NCBI RefSeq assembly: GCF_013155275.1
Contig: NZ_JABJXS010000001.1
Location: 62,001 to 126,000, forward strand
Length of the DNA: 64,000 nt
Direction: 5' to 3'
From: Brenneria sp. hezel4-2-4
GTDB taxonomy: Bacteria > Pseudomonadota > Gammaproteobacteria > Enterobacterales > Enterobacteriaceae
Part shown: positions 1-13,855 of the stretch, piece after piece
Layout of the letters: each line of letters opens with the position of its first letter
How positions within the stretch are numbered: position 1 is the stretch's first letter
Notes under the pieces: model-generated
The model's database searches: none
The model's input: the letters and a program-made list of their open reading frames with translations, nothing else
Told to the model about the DNA's origin: nothing
Made by a program: the position numbers and the translations under genes

Positions 1-13
1 CAAGGAGCGATTT

Positions 14-39
14 CGGTGACAAGATCGCGCTTGTCACCG
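14..39 (-). terminator. Stem-loop downstream of ychF
   Basis: Perfect 10-bp inverted repeat (CGGTGACAAG / CTTGTCACCG) with a 6-nt loop, 12 bp beyond the ychF stop codon. It probably ends or stabilises the ychF transcript. The T-tract on the minus strand is poor, so an intrinsic terminator is plausible but not certain. Confidence 0.5.
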
Positions 40-50
40 GTATTTTGATG

Positions 51-1142
51 TTAGACGTTAAACAAGAAATTCATCACGTCGCCATCTTTCACGATGTACT
101 CTTTGCCTTCTGAGCGCATTTTTCCGGCTTCTTTGGCACCTTGTTCGCCTTTATAGGTGATGAAGTCTTCATAGGCGATGGTTTGTGCGCGAATAAAGCC
201 TTTTTCAAAGTCGGTGTGGATCTTACCTGCGGCCTGTGGGGCGGTTGCGCCGACAGGGATGGTCCAGGCACGGACTTCTTTAACGCCCGCGGTGAAATAG
301 GTTTGCAGATTCAGCAATTCATAACCAGCGCGGATCACGCGGTTCAGACCGGGTTCGGTCAGGCCCAGCTCGGCCATAAACTCTTCACGCTCTTCATCAT
401 CCAGTTCGGCGATATCGGATTCAACCGCGGCGCAAACCGGAACGACGACAGAACCTTCCGCCGCGGCAATCGCCCGAACCTGATCGAGATACGGGTTATT
501 TTCAAAGCCGTCTTCGTTAACGTTGGCAATGTACATGGTCGGTTTTAGCGTCAGGAAGCTCAGGTAGCGGATGGCGGCTTTTTCTTCCGGGCTAAGATCC
601 AATGAACGCAACATACCCGCATTCTCAAGCTGCGGCAGGCATTTCTCTAACGCGGCCAGTTCGGCTTTGGCGTCTTTGTCGCCGCCTTTGGCTTTTTTCT
701 GTACGCGATGGATAGCGCGCTCACAGGTGTCCAGATCGGACAGCGCCAGTTCGGTGTTGATAACATCAATATCATCAGCCGGGTTAACTTTGCCCGAAAC
801 GTGAATAATGTTGTCGTTTTCAAAGCAGCGCACCACGTGACCGATGGCTTCCGTTTCACGGATGTTGGTCAGGAACTGATTACCCAGGCCTTCACCCTTG
901 GAGGCGCCTTTTACCAGACCGGCGATGTCAACAAACTCCATCGTGGTGGGGAGGATACGCTGCGGCTTGACGATCTCGGCCAGTTTATCCAGACGCGGAT
1001 CCGGCATCGGCACCACGCCGGTATTCGGTTCAATGGTACAAAACGGAAAGTTGGCCGCTTCGATACCGGCTTTGGTCAATGCATTGAACAGAGTGGATTT
1101 ACCGACGTTAGGCAGCCCAACGATACCGCATTTGAATCCCAT
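51..1142 (-). CDS. ychF: Redox-responsive OBG-type ATPase/GTPase YchF
   Basis: Cytosolic Obg-family P-loop NTPase, 363 aa, the same length as E. coli YchF and nearly identical to it along the whole protein. The Walker A/G1 motif GLPNVGKST is at residues 9-17, the G3 region [10 protein letters not shown] follows, and a TGS-type domain forms the C-terminus, ending NFLFNV. The family prefers ATP and binds ribosomes, and in E. coli YchF affects translation start selection and the oxidative stress response. It lies downstream of pth on the same strand, 120 bp away, the usual enterobacterial pair. Identity is secure; the cellular role is only partly understood in any species. Confidence 0.97.
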   Translation of the reverse strand: MGFKCGIVGLPNVGKSTLFNALTKAGIEAANFPFCTIEPNTGVVPMPDPRLDKLAEIVKPQRILPTTMEFVDIAGLVKGASKGEGLGNQFLTNIRETEAIGHVVRCFENDNIIHVSGKVNPADDIDVINTELALSDLDTCERAIHRVQKKAKGGDKDAKAELAALEKCLPQLENAGMLRSLDLSPEEKAAIRYLSFLTLKPTMYIANVNEDGFENNPYLDQVRAIAAAEGSVVVPVCAAVESDIAELDDEEREEFMAELGLTEPGLNRVIRAGYELLNLQTYFTAGVKEVRAWTIPVGATAPQAAGKIHTDFEKGFIRAQTIAYEDFITYKGEQGAKEAGKMRSEGKEYIVKDGDVMNFLFNV

Positions 1143-1262
1143 GTTTATATCACCTTAAATTACTTATTAATCAGACAATTAGTATCGCATGCCTGTCAGA
1201 ATGAAAATATTCCGGCCGATTATACACGGAATGACGATTTATCTCGAACCGTCGACAATGAA

Positions 1263-1850
1263 TTATGCCGCTTTAAACGCGTGTAAGCGGTTCATGGCTT
1301 TGACCATATCTTCTTTCAGCAGAATCTCGGTGCAACGAACCGCTTCATCAATCGCGTCATCGATCAGCGTTTGCTCGCTGGCAGGCGGTTTGCCCAGAAC
1401 AAAACCGGTCACTTTGCTTTTATCACCCGGATGGCCGATGCCAATGCGTAAGCGATGGAAGTTAGGGTTATTTCCCAACTTACTGATAATGTCTTTCAAG
1501 CCATTGTGGCCGCCATGTCCGCCGCCAAGTTTAAGTTTGGCGATACCGGGCAGTAAATCCAGTTCATCGTGCGCCACCAGAATTTCATCTGGTTGAATAC
1601 GATAAAACGTCGCCATAGCGGCGACGGCCTTGCCGCTCAGGTTCATAAACGTGGTGGGAACCAATAACCGGATATCATGCCCGGCCAGATTCAGGCGTGA
1701 GGTATAACCATAAAATTTGCTTTCTTCTTTCAGCGGCTGACGGTGAGTTTCAGCCAGACGATCAACGTACCAGGCGCCCGCGTTGTGGCGGGTAGCGGCA
1801 TATTCGGCGCCAGGATTGGCCAGACCAACAATTAACTTGATGCTACTCAC
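1263..1850 (-). CDS. pth: Peptidyl-tRNA hydrolase
   Basis: Releases tRNA from peptidyl-tRNA that drops off ribosomes, an essential cytosolic recycling step. The 195-aa product is the expected size. Family landmarks are visible: the N-terminal [17 protein letters not shown] segment with the catalytic His at residue 22, the FMNLSG motif, and HDELDLLPG followed by [12 protein letters not shown]. It precedes ychF on the minus strand as in other enterics and diverges from ychH. No unusual features. Confidence 0.97.
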   Translation of the reverse strand: MSSIKLIVGLANPGAEYAATRHNAGAWYVDRLAETHRQPLKEESKFYGYTSRLNLAGHDIRLLVPTTFMNLSGKAVAAMATFYRIQPDEILVAHDELDLLPGIAKLKLGGGHGGHNGLKDIISKLGNNPNFHRLRIGIGHPGDKSKVTGFVLGKPPASEQTLIDDAIDEAVRCTEILLKEDMVKAMNRLHAFKAA

Positions 1851-2172
1851 GATAGTGTTCCAGATTGAGCGTTGTGTAGAAATAACGCGGCGTGATTTAA
1901 ATAAGCAGTAAAGTGCGCTAGTTTACACACAGGGCAGGGCAATCGCCAAATATCAACCTGACGGACGGTACGAATAATAATTAATACCGGTTAGTTATTA
2001 TTAAATGTTTCGTCTATTTATTTGTTTAAACGTAAAGAAATCTCTCTTTTCACACCATTATCTGTGATCGCTCACGCAATCATCCGACCAGTCATTGTCT
2101 ATAATTACATCAACACGAAAAGGATCGCAGTGGCATCCTCATTCATCCACCGAATTTATCAGGAGGTGACAG
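1851..2172. other. Divergent intergenic region pth/ychH
   Basis: 322 bp without a gene, AT-rich, expected to hold back-to-back promoters for pth (minus) and ychH (plus). ychH has a strong Shine-Dalgarno AGGAGGTGA at 2161-2169. The sequence TGTGATCGCTCACG near 2063 resembles a CRP site but has a spacer of 4 instead of 6. No RNA gene or conserved ORF was recognised. Confidence 0.5.
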
Positions 2173-2442
2173 ATGAAACGTAAAAGTGCAACCACATTAG
2201 GCAATGTGCTGATGGGTATCGGGATGGTTCTGATGATTGGCGGAATTGGTTATTCCATCATCAGTCAATTCCCTGAATTGAACTTACCGCAATATATGAC
2301 CTATGTTGATTTGGTCGCTATTTTCGCCGGGGCTATTTCCTGGCTGGTTGGCGCGCGTATTAGCGGTCGTGAAAAAGTGGCCGATCGTTACTGGTGGGTA
2401 AAACATTTCGATAAACGCTGCCGCCGCGAGCATCATTCATAG
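2173..2442 (+). CDS. ychH: YchH family stress-induced inner membrane protein
   Basis: Small membrane protein of 89 aa (E. coli YchH is about 92 aa) with two hydrophobic segments, roughly residues 9-30 and 43-62, and a basic C-terminus. Family members are stress-induced inner-membrane proteins of unknown mechanism, and in E. coli ychH is a CRP-dependent gene. The start is fixed by AGGAGGTGA a few bases upstream. In E. coli the next gene before prs is dauA; here prs follows directly and dauA is missing. Confidence 0.88.
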   Translation: MKRKSATTLGNVLMGIGMVLMIGGIGYSIISQFPELNLPQYMTYVDLVAIFAGAISWLVGARISGREKVADRYWWVKHFDKRCRREHHS

Positions 2443-2472
2443 ATCAAGAAAAGCTGAACCCGAATTCAAATT

Positions 2473-2508
2473 CCGCCGTGGCGTGTAGCTATGGCGGCTT
2501 TCTTTTTT
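2473..2508 (+). terminator. Rho-independent terminator of ychH
   Basis: Stem CCGCCGTGGC / GCTATGGCGG (10 pairs with G-U wobbles) closed by a 5-nt loop and followed by CTTTCTTTTTT. It sits 30 bp after the ychH stop codon and between convergent genes. Confidence 0.8.
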
Positions 2509-2518
2509 ATATTGCTGA

Positions 2519-2567
2519 TAAAAAATGCACCCTTACTTATTGGCCTGAACGTCCAACTTTCGGGGTG
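2519..2567 (-). terminator. Possible terminator of prs
   Basis: On the minus strand GCACCC pairs with GGGTGC around a long loop and is followed by ATTTTTTA. The stem is short, so confidence is moderate; the position just beyond prs fits. Confidence 0.45.
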
Positions 2568-2629
2568 CGGTTCATTTCTTAGCGGTAAATCCATTAATCG
2601 TCAGTAACCGGGTATCCGGTTAAAAACGA

Positions 2630-3619
<990 letters not shown>

Positions 3620-3726
3620 CTATACTATCCGGGAGCGGGGAACAACAACAGGTACAATATGCATACGGGTGTATGAATTAAGTTTGATTAGACACTACCC
3701 AACCGCGGGCGGGTTATCATCAAAAC

Positions 3727-4599
3727 CTAACATTGCCCGGAAATCGTACGTTGCAGCGGAGAGACATTAACGCCTCGCGCCACAAAACCATTTAACCATT
3801 CCGGGGCCTGGTCAAGCACCTGACGGGCTTCGTGCTCGGTGTCAAACTCAGCAAACACACAAGCACCCGTTCCGGTCAGGCGCGCCGGGGCGTATTCTAG
3901 CAGCCATGAAAGTAGCTGTTCAACCTCGCGAAAACGTTTTCTTGCGATAGCTTCACAATCATTGACGAAGGTCTGTTTTAATAACGATTCTAACGATCGG
4001 GCCGGAGAATTTCGTTTTAGCTGCGGATCGCCGAAAATCAGCGGGGTGGAAATACTGATGCCGGGGTGGGCGACCAGATACCATTTCTCCGGCGGATTGG
4101 CGGGCGTCAGCTTTTCGCCGATGCCCTGCGCAAACGCCGCGTGCCCATGAACAAACACCGGAACATCGGCGCCGAGTTGCAGGCCCAGCGCGGCCAATGC
4201 GTCGGCGCTCAGGCCGCATCGCCATAGGTGGTTGAGCGCCACCAGCACCGTGGCCGCATTGGATGAGCCGCCCCCCAGACCGCCGCCCATCGGCAGACGT
4301 TTATCAATGCCGATGTCCGCACCGAAGAAATCGGGATGGATATCCTGACTTCGGCAATGCCGCTGGAGCAATCGCGCCGCACGAACAATCAGATTCTGTT
4401 GGTCATCTATGCCGTCTAGCGGGGTGAGCAGACGGATATCATCATCCTGACGCGGAATGATGGTCAGCGTATCGCCATAGTCCAAAAACTGAAATAAGGT
4501 TTGCAGCAGGTGATAGCCGTCCGCCCGACGTCCGGTAATATAAAGAAACAAATTCAGCTTGGCCGGCGCGGGCCAATTCTCAATTAAATTGGGCCGCAT
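3727..4599 (-). CDS. ispE: 4-diphosphocytidyl-2-C-methyl-D-erythritol kinase
   Basis: GHMP-family kinase of the MEP isoprenoid pathway that phosphorylates the 2-hydroxyl of CDP-methylerythritol. The 290-aa product begins with the substrate-binding segment [21 protein letters not shown], and the glycine-rich ATP loop [13 protein letters not shown] is at residues 103-115. It starts 3 bp after the lolB stop, so the two are translationally linked. It is a few residues longer than the E. coli enzyme at the N-terminus. Confidence 0.97.
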   Translation of the reverse strand: MRPNLIENWPAPAKLNLFLYITGRRADGYHLLQTLFQFLDYGDTLTIIPRQDDDIRLLTPLDGIDDQQNLIVRAARLLQRHCRSQDIHPDFFGADIGIDKRLPMGGGLGGGSSNAATVLVALNHLWRCGLSADALAALGLQLGADVPVFVHGHAAFAQGIGEKLTPANPPEKWYLVAHPGISISTPLIFGDPQLKRNSPARSLESLLKQTFVNDCEAIARKRFREVEQLLSWLLEYAPARLTGTGACVFAEFDTEHEARQVLDQAPEWLNGFVARGVNVSPLQRTISGQC

Positions 4600-4602
4600 G
4601 GG

Positions 4603-5226
4603 TTAGTTAACCGTCCAGTTATCCATTTTCAGTTTAATGCGCTGCTCACCCTGAGTGAGTTCCAGACTCTCCGGCATCGGCGGCGTTACTTTATGACTAT
4701 AACTTTGATAATTGACGGTCCAGCTCTGATCCCCCTGACGGTAGGTCGCGGTCTTGAGCAAATACTGGCTGTCGAGCGTGAAGTCGCTGGCGTCGCCGGG
4801 CAAACCGAGGATCCACTGACGCAGGTTATTCAGCGGGATCGCCATGCCTGTCAGCTGTTGCACCATATCTTCGGCATCTTTGCCGACATAGCGCTTGCCC
4901 TGATTGTCGCTAATCTGCACGCTGCCCGGCTGTGCTCTTAACTCCAGTTCAGTGCTGCCCAACGGATTGGTCAGCAGCAGACGATAGCGTTCGGCCGAGG
5001 ACTCATGCCAGAAAAAACGGGCATATAGTTTTTTGCTATCGGAGATATAGGCGAAGGAGCCGCGCGTCTGATATTCGCTCAATTGTTGCACTCTTTGCTG
5101 GTGCTGTTGCCACTCGGGCGATGTCGGACTTTTCCCCGGTAACGAGGGTTGATGAAGGCTACAGGCAGCCAGCAGAAGGCTGGTTAACGGCAGGAGCCGC
5201 AGGCAACGGGCGGTATTTAGTGGCAT
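4603..5226 (-). CDS. lolB: Outer membrane lipoprotein insertion protein LolB
   Basis: Last step of the Lol pathway: receives lipoproteins from LolA and inserts them into the inner leaflet of the outer membrane. The 207-aa precursor has a lipoprotein signal with lipobox LLAAC and lipidated Cys at residue 22, then the LolA/LolB-type fold. It heads the lolB-ispE operon and diverges from hemA across 212 bp, the conserved enterobacterial arrangement. Confidence 0.95.
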   Translation of the reverse strand: MPLNTARCLRLLPLTSLLLAACSLHQPSLPGKSPTSPEWQQHQQRVQQLSEYQTRGSFAYISDSKKLYARFFWHESSAERYRLLLTNPLGSTELELRAQPGSVQISDNQGKRYVGKDAEDMVQQLTGMAIPLNNLRQWILGLPGDASDFTLDSQYLLKTATYRQGDQSWTVNYQSYSHKVTPPMPESLELTQGEQRIKLKMDNWTVN

Positions 5227-5438
5227 GTCGCTCAGATCCTATCAATCAGGTTTAGTATCACGAATGGTCACGCTAACGGGCTTGTCGGTCAGCGTCAATG
5301 TTTGTCGCTTATATCACAGAGTATATACGTCCTATGGCGCGCAACCGCGCGCTGTCGCTTTTCTTGCTTCTCCGCATCAAGTAGAATGCCATACGGACCA
5401 AACCCATACTAACATCGGTATTACTCAAGAATTGTTCA

Positions 5439-6695
5439 ATGACCCTGCTTGCGCTTGGTATTAATCATAAAACTGCGCCGGTTTCTTTGCGGGAACGTGT
5501 TGTTTTCTCGCCTGAAAAACTGGGGCAGGCGCTGAATAGCCTGTTACAGCAACCGCTTGTTCAGGGCGGCGTAGTGCTGTCTACCTGTAACCGAACCGAA
5601 CTCTATCTCAGCGTGGAAGAGCAAGGGAACCAGCGTGAGCAACTGATCGACTGGCTGTGCGAATACCACCACTTGCATCCCGATGACGTCAGCACCAGCC
5701 TGTACTGGCATCAGGACAACGCGGCGGTCAGCCATTTGATGCGGGTAGCCAGCGGTCTGGATTCACTGGTGTTGGGTGAGCCGCAGATTCTGGGTCAAGT
5801 GAAAAAAGCCTTTGCGGAATCACAGCGCGGACACTCCCTTTCCGGCGAACTGGAGCGGCTGTTCCAGAAATCATTTACCGTCGCGAAGCGGGTGCGTACC
5901 GAAACGGATATCGGCGCCAGCGCGGTTTCCGTGGCGTTTGCGGCCTGTACGCTGGCGCGTCAGATTTTTGAGTCTCTTGCCGATGTTAACGTGCTGTTGG
6001 TCGGCGCGGGGGAAACCATCGAACTGGTTGCCCGCCATTTGCGGGAGCATCAGGTCAACCGTATGGTGATAGCCAACCGCACCCGCGAACGCGCGCTGTC
6101 CCTGGCGGCTGAAGTGGGGGCGGAAGTCATTACGCTTGCCGAACTGGATGAGCAGCTTGCTCATGCCGATATTGTGATTAGCTCCACGGCCAGCACGTTG
6201 CCGATTATCGGGAAAGGAATGATGGAAAGGACGCTGAAGGCAAGACGCAATCAGCCAATGTTGATGATAGATATCGCCGTCCCGCGCGATATTGAACCGG
6301 AAGTGGGTAAATTGCCTAACGTTTATCTCTACAGCGTAGATGATTTACATGCCATCATTCAGCACAATCTTGCTCAACGAAAAGCCGCCGCCATTCAGGC
6401 GGAGTCGATCGTTCAGCAGGAAAGCGCTGACTTTATGGCCTGGCTGCGGGCGCAGTCTGCGGTCGAAACCATCCGTGATTACCGTGCTCAGGCCGATGAA
6501 CTGCGGGCGGAAATGACGGCCAAGGCGCTGGCGGCCATTCAGCAGGGGAATGATGTTGAAGCGGTGATCCAGGAATTGACGCACCGCTTAACCAATCGTT
6601 TAATCCACGCTCCCACCAAATCTCTTCAACAGGCCGCCCGCGACGGCGATCTGGACCGTTTACAAATTTTACGTGACAGCCTTGGGCTGGACTAG
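5439..6695 (+). CDS. hemA: Glutamyl-tRNA reductase
   Basis: First committed enzyme of C5 tetrapyrrole synthesis: reduces glutamyl-tRNA to glutamate-1-semialdehyde with NADPH. At 418 aa it equals the E. coli protein. The catalytic Cys50 lies in the STCNRTE motif, the NADPH-binding [13 protein letters not shown] segment follows, and the C-terminus is the helical dimerisation domain. prfA follows after 34 bp, the widespread hemA-prfA-prmC operon. Confidence 0.98.
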   Translation: MTLLALGINHKTAPVSLRERVVFSPEKLGQALNSLLQQPLVQGGVVLSTCNRTELYLSVEEQGNQREQLIDWLCEYHHLHPDDVSTSLYWHQDNAAVSHLMRVASGLDSLVLGEPQILGQVKKAFAESQRGHSLSGELERLFQKSFTVAKRVRTETDIGASAVSVAFAACTLARQIFESLADVNVLLVGAGETIELVARHLREHQVNRMVIANRTRERALSLAAEVGAEVITLAELDEQLAHADIVISSTASTLPIIGKGMMERTLKARRNQPMLMIDIAVPRDIEPEVGKLPNVYLYSVDDLHAIIQHNLAQRKAAAIQAESIVQQESADFMAWLRAQSAVETIRDYRAQADELRAEMTAKALAAIQQGNDVEAVIQELTHRLTNRLIHAPTKSLQQAARDGDLDRLQILRDSLGLD

Positions 6696-6729
6696 CATTC
6701 ATTTTTCTTAACAGGATTTAACAGCCCGC

Positions 6730-7812
6730 ATGAAGCCTTCTATTGTTGCTAAACTGGAAGCGTTACAAGAACGCCATGAGGAAGTTCAGGCGTTGCTCGG
6801 CGAGTCTGGCGCGATCGCCGATATGGATCGTTTTCGCGCCTTGTCTCGCGAATACGCCCAGCTTACTGACATTACCCGCTGTTTCCAGCAATGGCGGCAG
6901 GTACAGGAAGATATACAAACCGCTGAAACCATGCTTGACGATGTGGAAATGCGCGAAATGGCGCAGGAAGAATTAAAGCAGGCCAAAGCCGAAAGCGAAG
7001 AACTGGAACGGCAGCTTCAGGTTCTGCTGCTACCGAAAGATCCCGATGATGAGCGCGGTTGTTTTCTGGAAGTGCGCGCGGGAACGGGTGGGGATGAAGC
7101 CGCGATTTTCGCCGGCGATCTGTTCCGCATGTACAGCCGTTATGCCGAAACCCGCCGCTGGCGGATTGAAGTCATGAGCGCCAGCGACGGCGAACACGGC
7201 GGCTATAAAGAAATCATCGCCAAAGTATCCGGCGACGGCGTTTACGGACAGCTCAAATTTGAGTCCGGCGGCCATCGCGTGCAGCGCGTTCCGGCTACCG
7301 AGTCGCAGGGGCGAATTCATACCTCAGCCTGTACCGTGGCGGTGATGCCGGAAATCCACGAAGCCGAGCTGCCGGAAATCAGCCCGGCCGACTTGCGTAT
7401 CGATACGTTCCGTTCTTCCGGCGCCGGCGGTCAGCACGTTAACACCACCGATTCCGCCATCCGCATTACCCACTTGCCGACAGGCATTGTTGTGGAATGC
7501 CAGGATGAACGTTCCCAGCACAAGAACAAAGCCAAAGCGCTCTCCGTGCTGGGCGCGCGTATTCGTGCGGCGGAAATGCAAAAGCGCCAGCAGGAAGAGG
7601 CCTCTACCCGGCGTAATCTGCTCGGCAGCGGCGATCGTTCGGATCGTATCCGAACTTACAATTTTCCACAGGGAAGGGTGACCGATCACCGTATCAATCT
7701 GACGCTTTACCGTCTGGACGAGGCGATGGAAGGCAAACTGGATATGCTGATCCAACCGGTGGTGCAGGAATATCAGGCCGACCAGCTTGCCGCACTGTCC
7801 GAGCAAGAGTAA
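6730..7812 (+). CDS. prfA: Peptide chain release factor 1
   Basis: Recognises UAA and UAG stop codons and triggers peptide release. In the 360-aa sequence the codon-recognition tripeptide PAT is at residues 188-190 and the GGQ catalytic motif at 233-235, the usual RF1 positions. The stop codon overlaps the prmC start by one base, coupling the factor to the enzyme that methylates its GGQ glutamine. Confidence 0.98.
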   Translation: MKPSIVAKLEALQERHEEVQALLGESGAIADMDRFRALSREYAQLTDITRCFQQWRQVQEDIQTAETMLDDVEMREMAQEELKQAKAESEELERQLQVLLLPKDPDDERGCFLEVRAGTGGDEAAIFAGDLFRMYSRYAETRRWRIEVMSASDGEHGGYKEIIAKVSGDGVYGQLKFESGGHRVQRVPATESQGRIHTSACTVAVMPEIHEAELPEISPADLRIDTFRSSGAGGQHVNTTDSAIRITHLPTGIVVECQDERSQHKNKAKALSVLGARIRAAEMQKRQQEEASTRRNLLGSGDRSDRIRTYNFPQGRVTDHRINLTLYRLDEAMEGKLDMLIQPVVQEYQADQLAALSEQE

Positions 7813-8648
7813 TGAACTATCAAACCTGGTTGCTGCTCGCCGCCGAACGTCTGTCGGCGGGGGAAAGCCCGAAACGGGATGCGGAAGTCTTGCTGAGCTT
7901 CGTCACCGGCAAAGGGCGGACGTTTTTGCTGGCGTTCGGCGAGACCGTGCTGACCGATACGCAACAGCAGCGGCTGGACGCCTTACTTACGCGGCGGATC
8001 AATGGCGAGCCCATAGCCTATCTGACCGGAGAGCGGGAGTTTTGGTCTCTGTCTCTTGCGGTATCGCCCGCTACGCTGATCCCGCGTCCTGATACCGAGT
8101 GTCTGGTTGAACAGGCGTTGCAACGCCTGCCGCCCGCGCCGTCTTCCATATTGGATTTAGGCACCGGTACAGGCGCGATTGCGCTGGCGATCGCCAGTGA
8201 GCGCCCGGATTGTCAGGTAATCGGCGTGGATGTCCAGCCGGAAGCCGTTGCGCTGGCCAGTCGAAATGCCAGCCGGCTTGGCATTGCCAATGCCGGTTTT
8301 CTGGTCAGCGACTGGTTTTCAGCGCTGTCGCCGGAACGCTTTGCGCTGATCGTCAGCAATCCGCCTTATATTGATGCCGATGATGCGCACTTGTCCCGGG
8401 GGGATGTACGGTTTGAGCCTGACAGTGCGCTGGTCGCTGCGGAAAACGGGTTAGCCGACCTGCGGTTTATTATTGAAAACGCCGTCGGCCATATACAGCC
8501 GCAGGGTTGGCTATTACTGGAGCACGGCTGGCGGCAAGGGGCGGCGGTGCGTCAACTGTTGCAGGCGCGGGGATTTCAACGGATAGAAACCTGTCAGGAT
8601 TATGGCGGCAACGACCGCGTCTCGCTGGGGCAATGGTCGGGGCGATAA
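7812..8648 (+). CDS. prmC: Release factor glutamine N5-methyltransferase
   Basis: SAM-dependent methyltransferase that methylates the glutamine of the GGQ motif in RF1 and RF2. The 278-aa product has the SAM-binding motif DLGTGTG at residues 115-121 and the substrate motif NPPY at 183-186. It overlaps prfA by one base (TAATG). Confidence 0.97.
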   Translation: MNYQTWLLLAAERLSAGESPKRDAEVLLSFVTGKGRTFLLAFGETVLTDTQQQRLDALLTRRINGEPIAYLTGEREFWSLSLAVSPATLIPRPDTECLVEQALQRLPPAPSSILDLGTGTGAIALAIASERPDCQVIGVDVQPEAVALASRNASRLGIANAGFLVSDWFSALSPERFALIVSNPPYIDADDAHLSRGDVRFEPDSALVAAENGLADLRFIIENAVGHIQPQGWLLLEHGWRQGAAVRQLLQARGFQRIETCQDYGGNDRVSLGQWSGR

Positions 8649-8676
8649 ATCAATCATTATTCAGAAGGAAACGCGA

Positions 8677-9069
8677 GTGGCACTGTTTTTAGGATTCGCC
8701 TATCTGCATATGGTGACCGTCGGCGTCAGCATTGCTTTGTTTGTTCTACGTTTTTTCTGGTTGTGTCGACAATCGGTCATGTTGCGGCAACGTTGGGTCA
8801 AGATACTGCCGCATATAAACGACACCTTGTTGTTAGTCAGCGGGATCGGCTTGATGGTGCTTAATCGTGTTTATCCGTTTACTGCGGAGCAAAGCTGGCT
8901 GACGGAAAAACTGTTTGGCGTTATTATTTACATCCTGCTTGGCGCCGTTGCCCTCGGGAAACGCCCACGCAGTCAGAATGTGCGCTGGCTGGCGTTTATA
9001 CTTGCTTTGGTATGCTTTTATCTGGTTATGCAGATTTCGCTTACCAGGTTACCGTTGCTGATGGAATAA
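8677..9069 (+). CDS. sirB2: SirB2 family inner membrane protein
   Basis: Small integral membrane protein of unknown biochemical function, SirB/YchQ family, with about four hydrophobic segments. I chose the GTG at 8677 because AGAAGGA lies just upstream and the resulting 130 aa matches E. coli YchQ. A longer in-frame start at 8602 would run deep into prmC and adds non-hydrophobic residues. It sits between prmC and sirB1 in the conserved hemA operon. Confidence 0.88.
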   Translation: MALFLGFAYLHMVTVGVSIALFVLRFFWLCRQSVMLRQRWVKILPHINDTLLLVSGIGLMVLNRVYPFTAEQSWLTEKLFGVIIYILLGAVALGKRPRSQNVRWLAFILALVCFYLVMQISLTRLPLLME

Positions 9070-9071
9070 CT

Positions 9072-9881
9072 ATGAGTTCTATTGCTGATTTTGAATTCAA
9101 CCGTTCACAGTTAAGTGAAGGCGTCGTATTAGTTTCACAAGCCATTCGCCGTGACTTCCCCGCTCAGGATGTGCGGAAAAATCTGCAACAGTTGGTTGAC
9201 GAGGCCCGTGCGGCTATCTCCGAAGATCTTGAACAGGATCTGCGGCTGGAGAAATTAATTAAGCTTTTCTTTCACACCTGGGGATTCGGCGGGGCCAGCG
9301 GCGTTTATCGGCTTTCCGACGTGCTGTGGCTGGATAAGGTGCTGGAGTCCCGGCAGGGAATGCCCGTCTCTCTTGGGGTTATTTTTCTGCATATCGCCCA
9401 TGAGCTGGAGCTTCCGCTTATGCCGGTCATTTTCCCGACCCAGCTGATTTTGCGGGCCGACTGGCTGGACGAAGAAATGTGGCTGATCAATCCGCTGAAT
9501 GGCGACACCTTGAGTGAACATGTGCTGGAAGTGTGGCTGAAAGGCAATATCGGCCCGTCATCGCAGCTAATGGATGAAGATCTCGACGAAGCAGAGAATG
9601 TGCTGATTGTTCGTAAAATGCTGGATACGCTGAAAGTCGCTCTGATGGAAGAAAAACAGATGGAGCTGGCCTTGAGAGCCAGTGAAGCGGTGTTGCAGTT
9701 TGATCCTGACGACCCGTATGAAATTCGCGACCGTGGTCTGATTTATGCCCAACTGGACTGTGATCATATCGCACTGTCCGATCTTAACTATTTTGTTGAG
9801 CAATGCCCGGAAGATCCGGTGAGTGAAATGATCAAAGTCCAGATTCACTCAATAGAGCAAAAACAAATCGTTTTGCATTAA
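9072..9881 (+). CDS. sirB1: SirB1 family protein, transglutaminase-like/TPR
   Basis: 269 aa from the ATG at 9072, matching E. coli YchA in length and start (MSSIADFEFN). The family carries a transglutaminase-like N-terminal domain (the LSDVLWLDKVLESRQG region) and a TPR-like C-terminal part (LALRASEAVLQFDPDDPYEIRDRG). The catalytic activity is unproven. It begins two bases after sirB2 ends, so the genes are co-translated. An in-frame start 60 bp upstream lies inside sirB2 and is less likely. Confidence 0.9.
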   Translation: MSSIADFEFNRSQLSEGVVLVSQAIRRDFPAQDVRKNLQQLVDEARAAISEDLEQDLRLEKLIKLFFHTWGFGGASGVYRLSDVLWLDKVLESRQGMPVSLGVIFLHIAHELELPLMPVIFPTQLILRADWLDEEMWLINPLNGDTLSEHVLEVWLKGNIGPSSQLMDEDLDEAENVLIVRKMLDTLKVALMEEKQMELALRASEAVLQFDPDDPYEIRDRGLIYAQLDCDHIALSDLNYFVEQCPEDPVSEMIKVQIHSIEQKQIVLH

Positions 9882-9907
9882 TCCCTATTTAATTTATCCG
9901 ACATTAA

Positions 9908-10771
<864 letters not shown>

Positions 10772-10785
10772 GCGAAAATGCCGGC

Positions 10786-10811
10786 GTAAAAAACCCGCAA
10801 TAATGCGGGTT
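10786..10811 (-). terminator. Terminator of ydgH
   Basis: Minus-strand stem AACCCGCA / TGCGGGTT with a 4-nt loop followed by TTTTTTAC. It lies about 40 bp past the ydgH stop and inside the kdsA 3' region, so it serves the leftward transcript. Confidence 0.7.
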
Positions 10812-10832
10812 GAAGTCGCCGGTCTGGTTATG

Positions 10833-10854
10833 ACCCGCAAATGCGGGTTTTTTT
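10833..10854 (+). terminator. Terminator of kdsA
   Basis: Stem ACCCGCA / TGCGGGT with a 2-nt loop followed by seven T residues. It uses almost the same stem sequence as the hairpin 20 bp upstream that serves the opposite strand, and its T-tract reaches the ydgH stop codon. Confidence 0.8.
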
Positions 10855-11803
10855 ATTTATACAAATCGGCGCTGATCGTCATGTTCGAGCCTTTGTTCTG
10901 CGATTTCTGAGTAATGTGATAGTACTTGGCGCCTTTTTGTCCGGCGCGTTTGGCTACCGCCTCAGAGACGGCGGGTTCAGTGGTGAAATTTCCACGGAAG
11001 GTGATCGAATCAAAGGGAACCATCTGCGCCGCCGTGGCGTTATTCAACTCCTCGATTTTCGTCCCATTCGATAACGTTACGGTGTAACGGCCACCTTTTG
11101 ATGACTGCGTTTCAAAGAAATTACCCACATTACGGCTCGGGCTGCCGGAGTTGGCGACGCCGGGGATTTCCACCTTGGCCGCCGCTGCGCCGCCTGTGGC
11201 CAGAGCGGCGCGGCCGGCGTCGGAATCGGCAGGAATGAGATCGGTGCTTTGTATCTGACGTTTTGGCGCATCGGCTTTGTAGACGTAGGCCGTGACTCTC
11301 TGATTACCGCCGCTTGAGTTAACGTCAATTTGCCGCACGATATAGAAAGAGTCGGCATTTTTCTCTTTTGCCGCTTTACCGATGGCCTCGTTCAGAACGG
11401 GCTGAGTAGGGAATAAGCCGCTAACGGTGACCGTATCAAACGGTTCCAGGCTGTAAGCCGCGTCTTTTGTCAGTTCTTTTACCCCATGAAACGTACGCAA
11501 CTTAACTTCATTGCTCACCTTCGGCGCATCTTTATGATAGAGATCGACCGTCACATTCCAGTTTCCCCGGGAATTTACGTCGCTCATGGCCTGCACATAA
11601 AAGGCATCGGCGCCGTGTTTGTCCGCACGCTTTGACGCCGCGGCAACCGCGTCATTGATAGCGTTAAAACGGCCGATGAATGAAATTCGTTCAAACGGTT
11701 GCAATGATTCAGCCTGTTCCGGCGTGAGTTCCTGCGCTGCCTGTGCTGAAAATGCAGCTAATGAAAGTAACGTGGATGCAATAACGGTAGTTTTCAGCTT
11801 CAT
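10853..11803 (-). CDS. ydgH: YdgH/BhsA/McbA-type periplasmic repeat protein
   Basis: Periplasmic protein of 316 aa with a Sec signal peptide (MKLKTTVIASTLLSLAAFSAQA, cut near residue 22) and three copies of the DUF1471/BhsA-type fold. Each copy opens with a PF(D/E)(T/R/S)(V/I) segment and ends in a YYHI/FYIV-type strand. It matches E. coli YdgH along its length; the function is unclear, with small relatives linked to stress and biofilm. I used the ATG at 11803, preceded by AAAGGAT, rather than an ATG 24 bp upstream. It diverges from pntA. Confidence 0.92.
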   Translation of the reverse strand: MKLKTTVIASTLLSLAAFSAQAAQELTPEQAESLQPFERISFIGRFNAINDAVAAASKRADKHGADAFYVQAMSDVNSRGNWNVTVDLYHKDAPKVSNEVKLRTFHGVKELTKDAAYSLEPFDTVTVSGLFPTQPVLNEAIGKAAKEKNADSFYIVRQIDVNSSGGNQRVTAYVYKADAPKRQIQSTDLIPADSDAGRAALATGGAAAAKVEIPGVANSGSPSRNVGNFFETQSSKGGRYTVTLSNGTKIEELNNATAAQMVPFDSITFRGNFTTEPAVSEAVAKRAGQKGAKYYHITQKSQNKGSNMTISADLYK

Positions 11804-13845
<2,042 letters not shown>

Positions 13846-13855
13846 GGGGTAACAC

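Noticed and set aside
2063..2077. CRP-like TGTGATCGCTCACG upstream of ychH
   Set aside because: Spacing between half-sites is 4 rather than 6, so it is not a standard CRP site despite CRP control of ychH in E. coli.
8602..8676. Longer N-terminus of SirB2 starting inside prmC
   Set aside because: Adds 25 non-hydrophobic residues; the GTG at 8677 has a good ribosome-binding site and matches family length.
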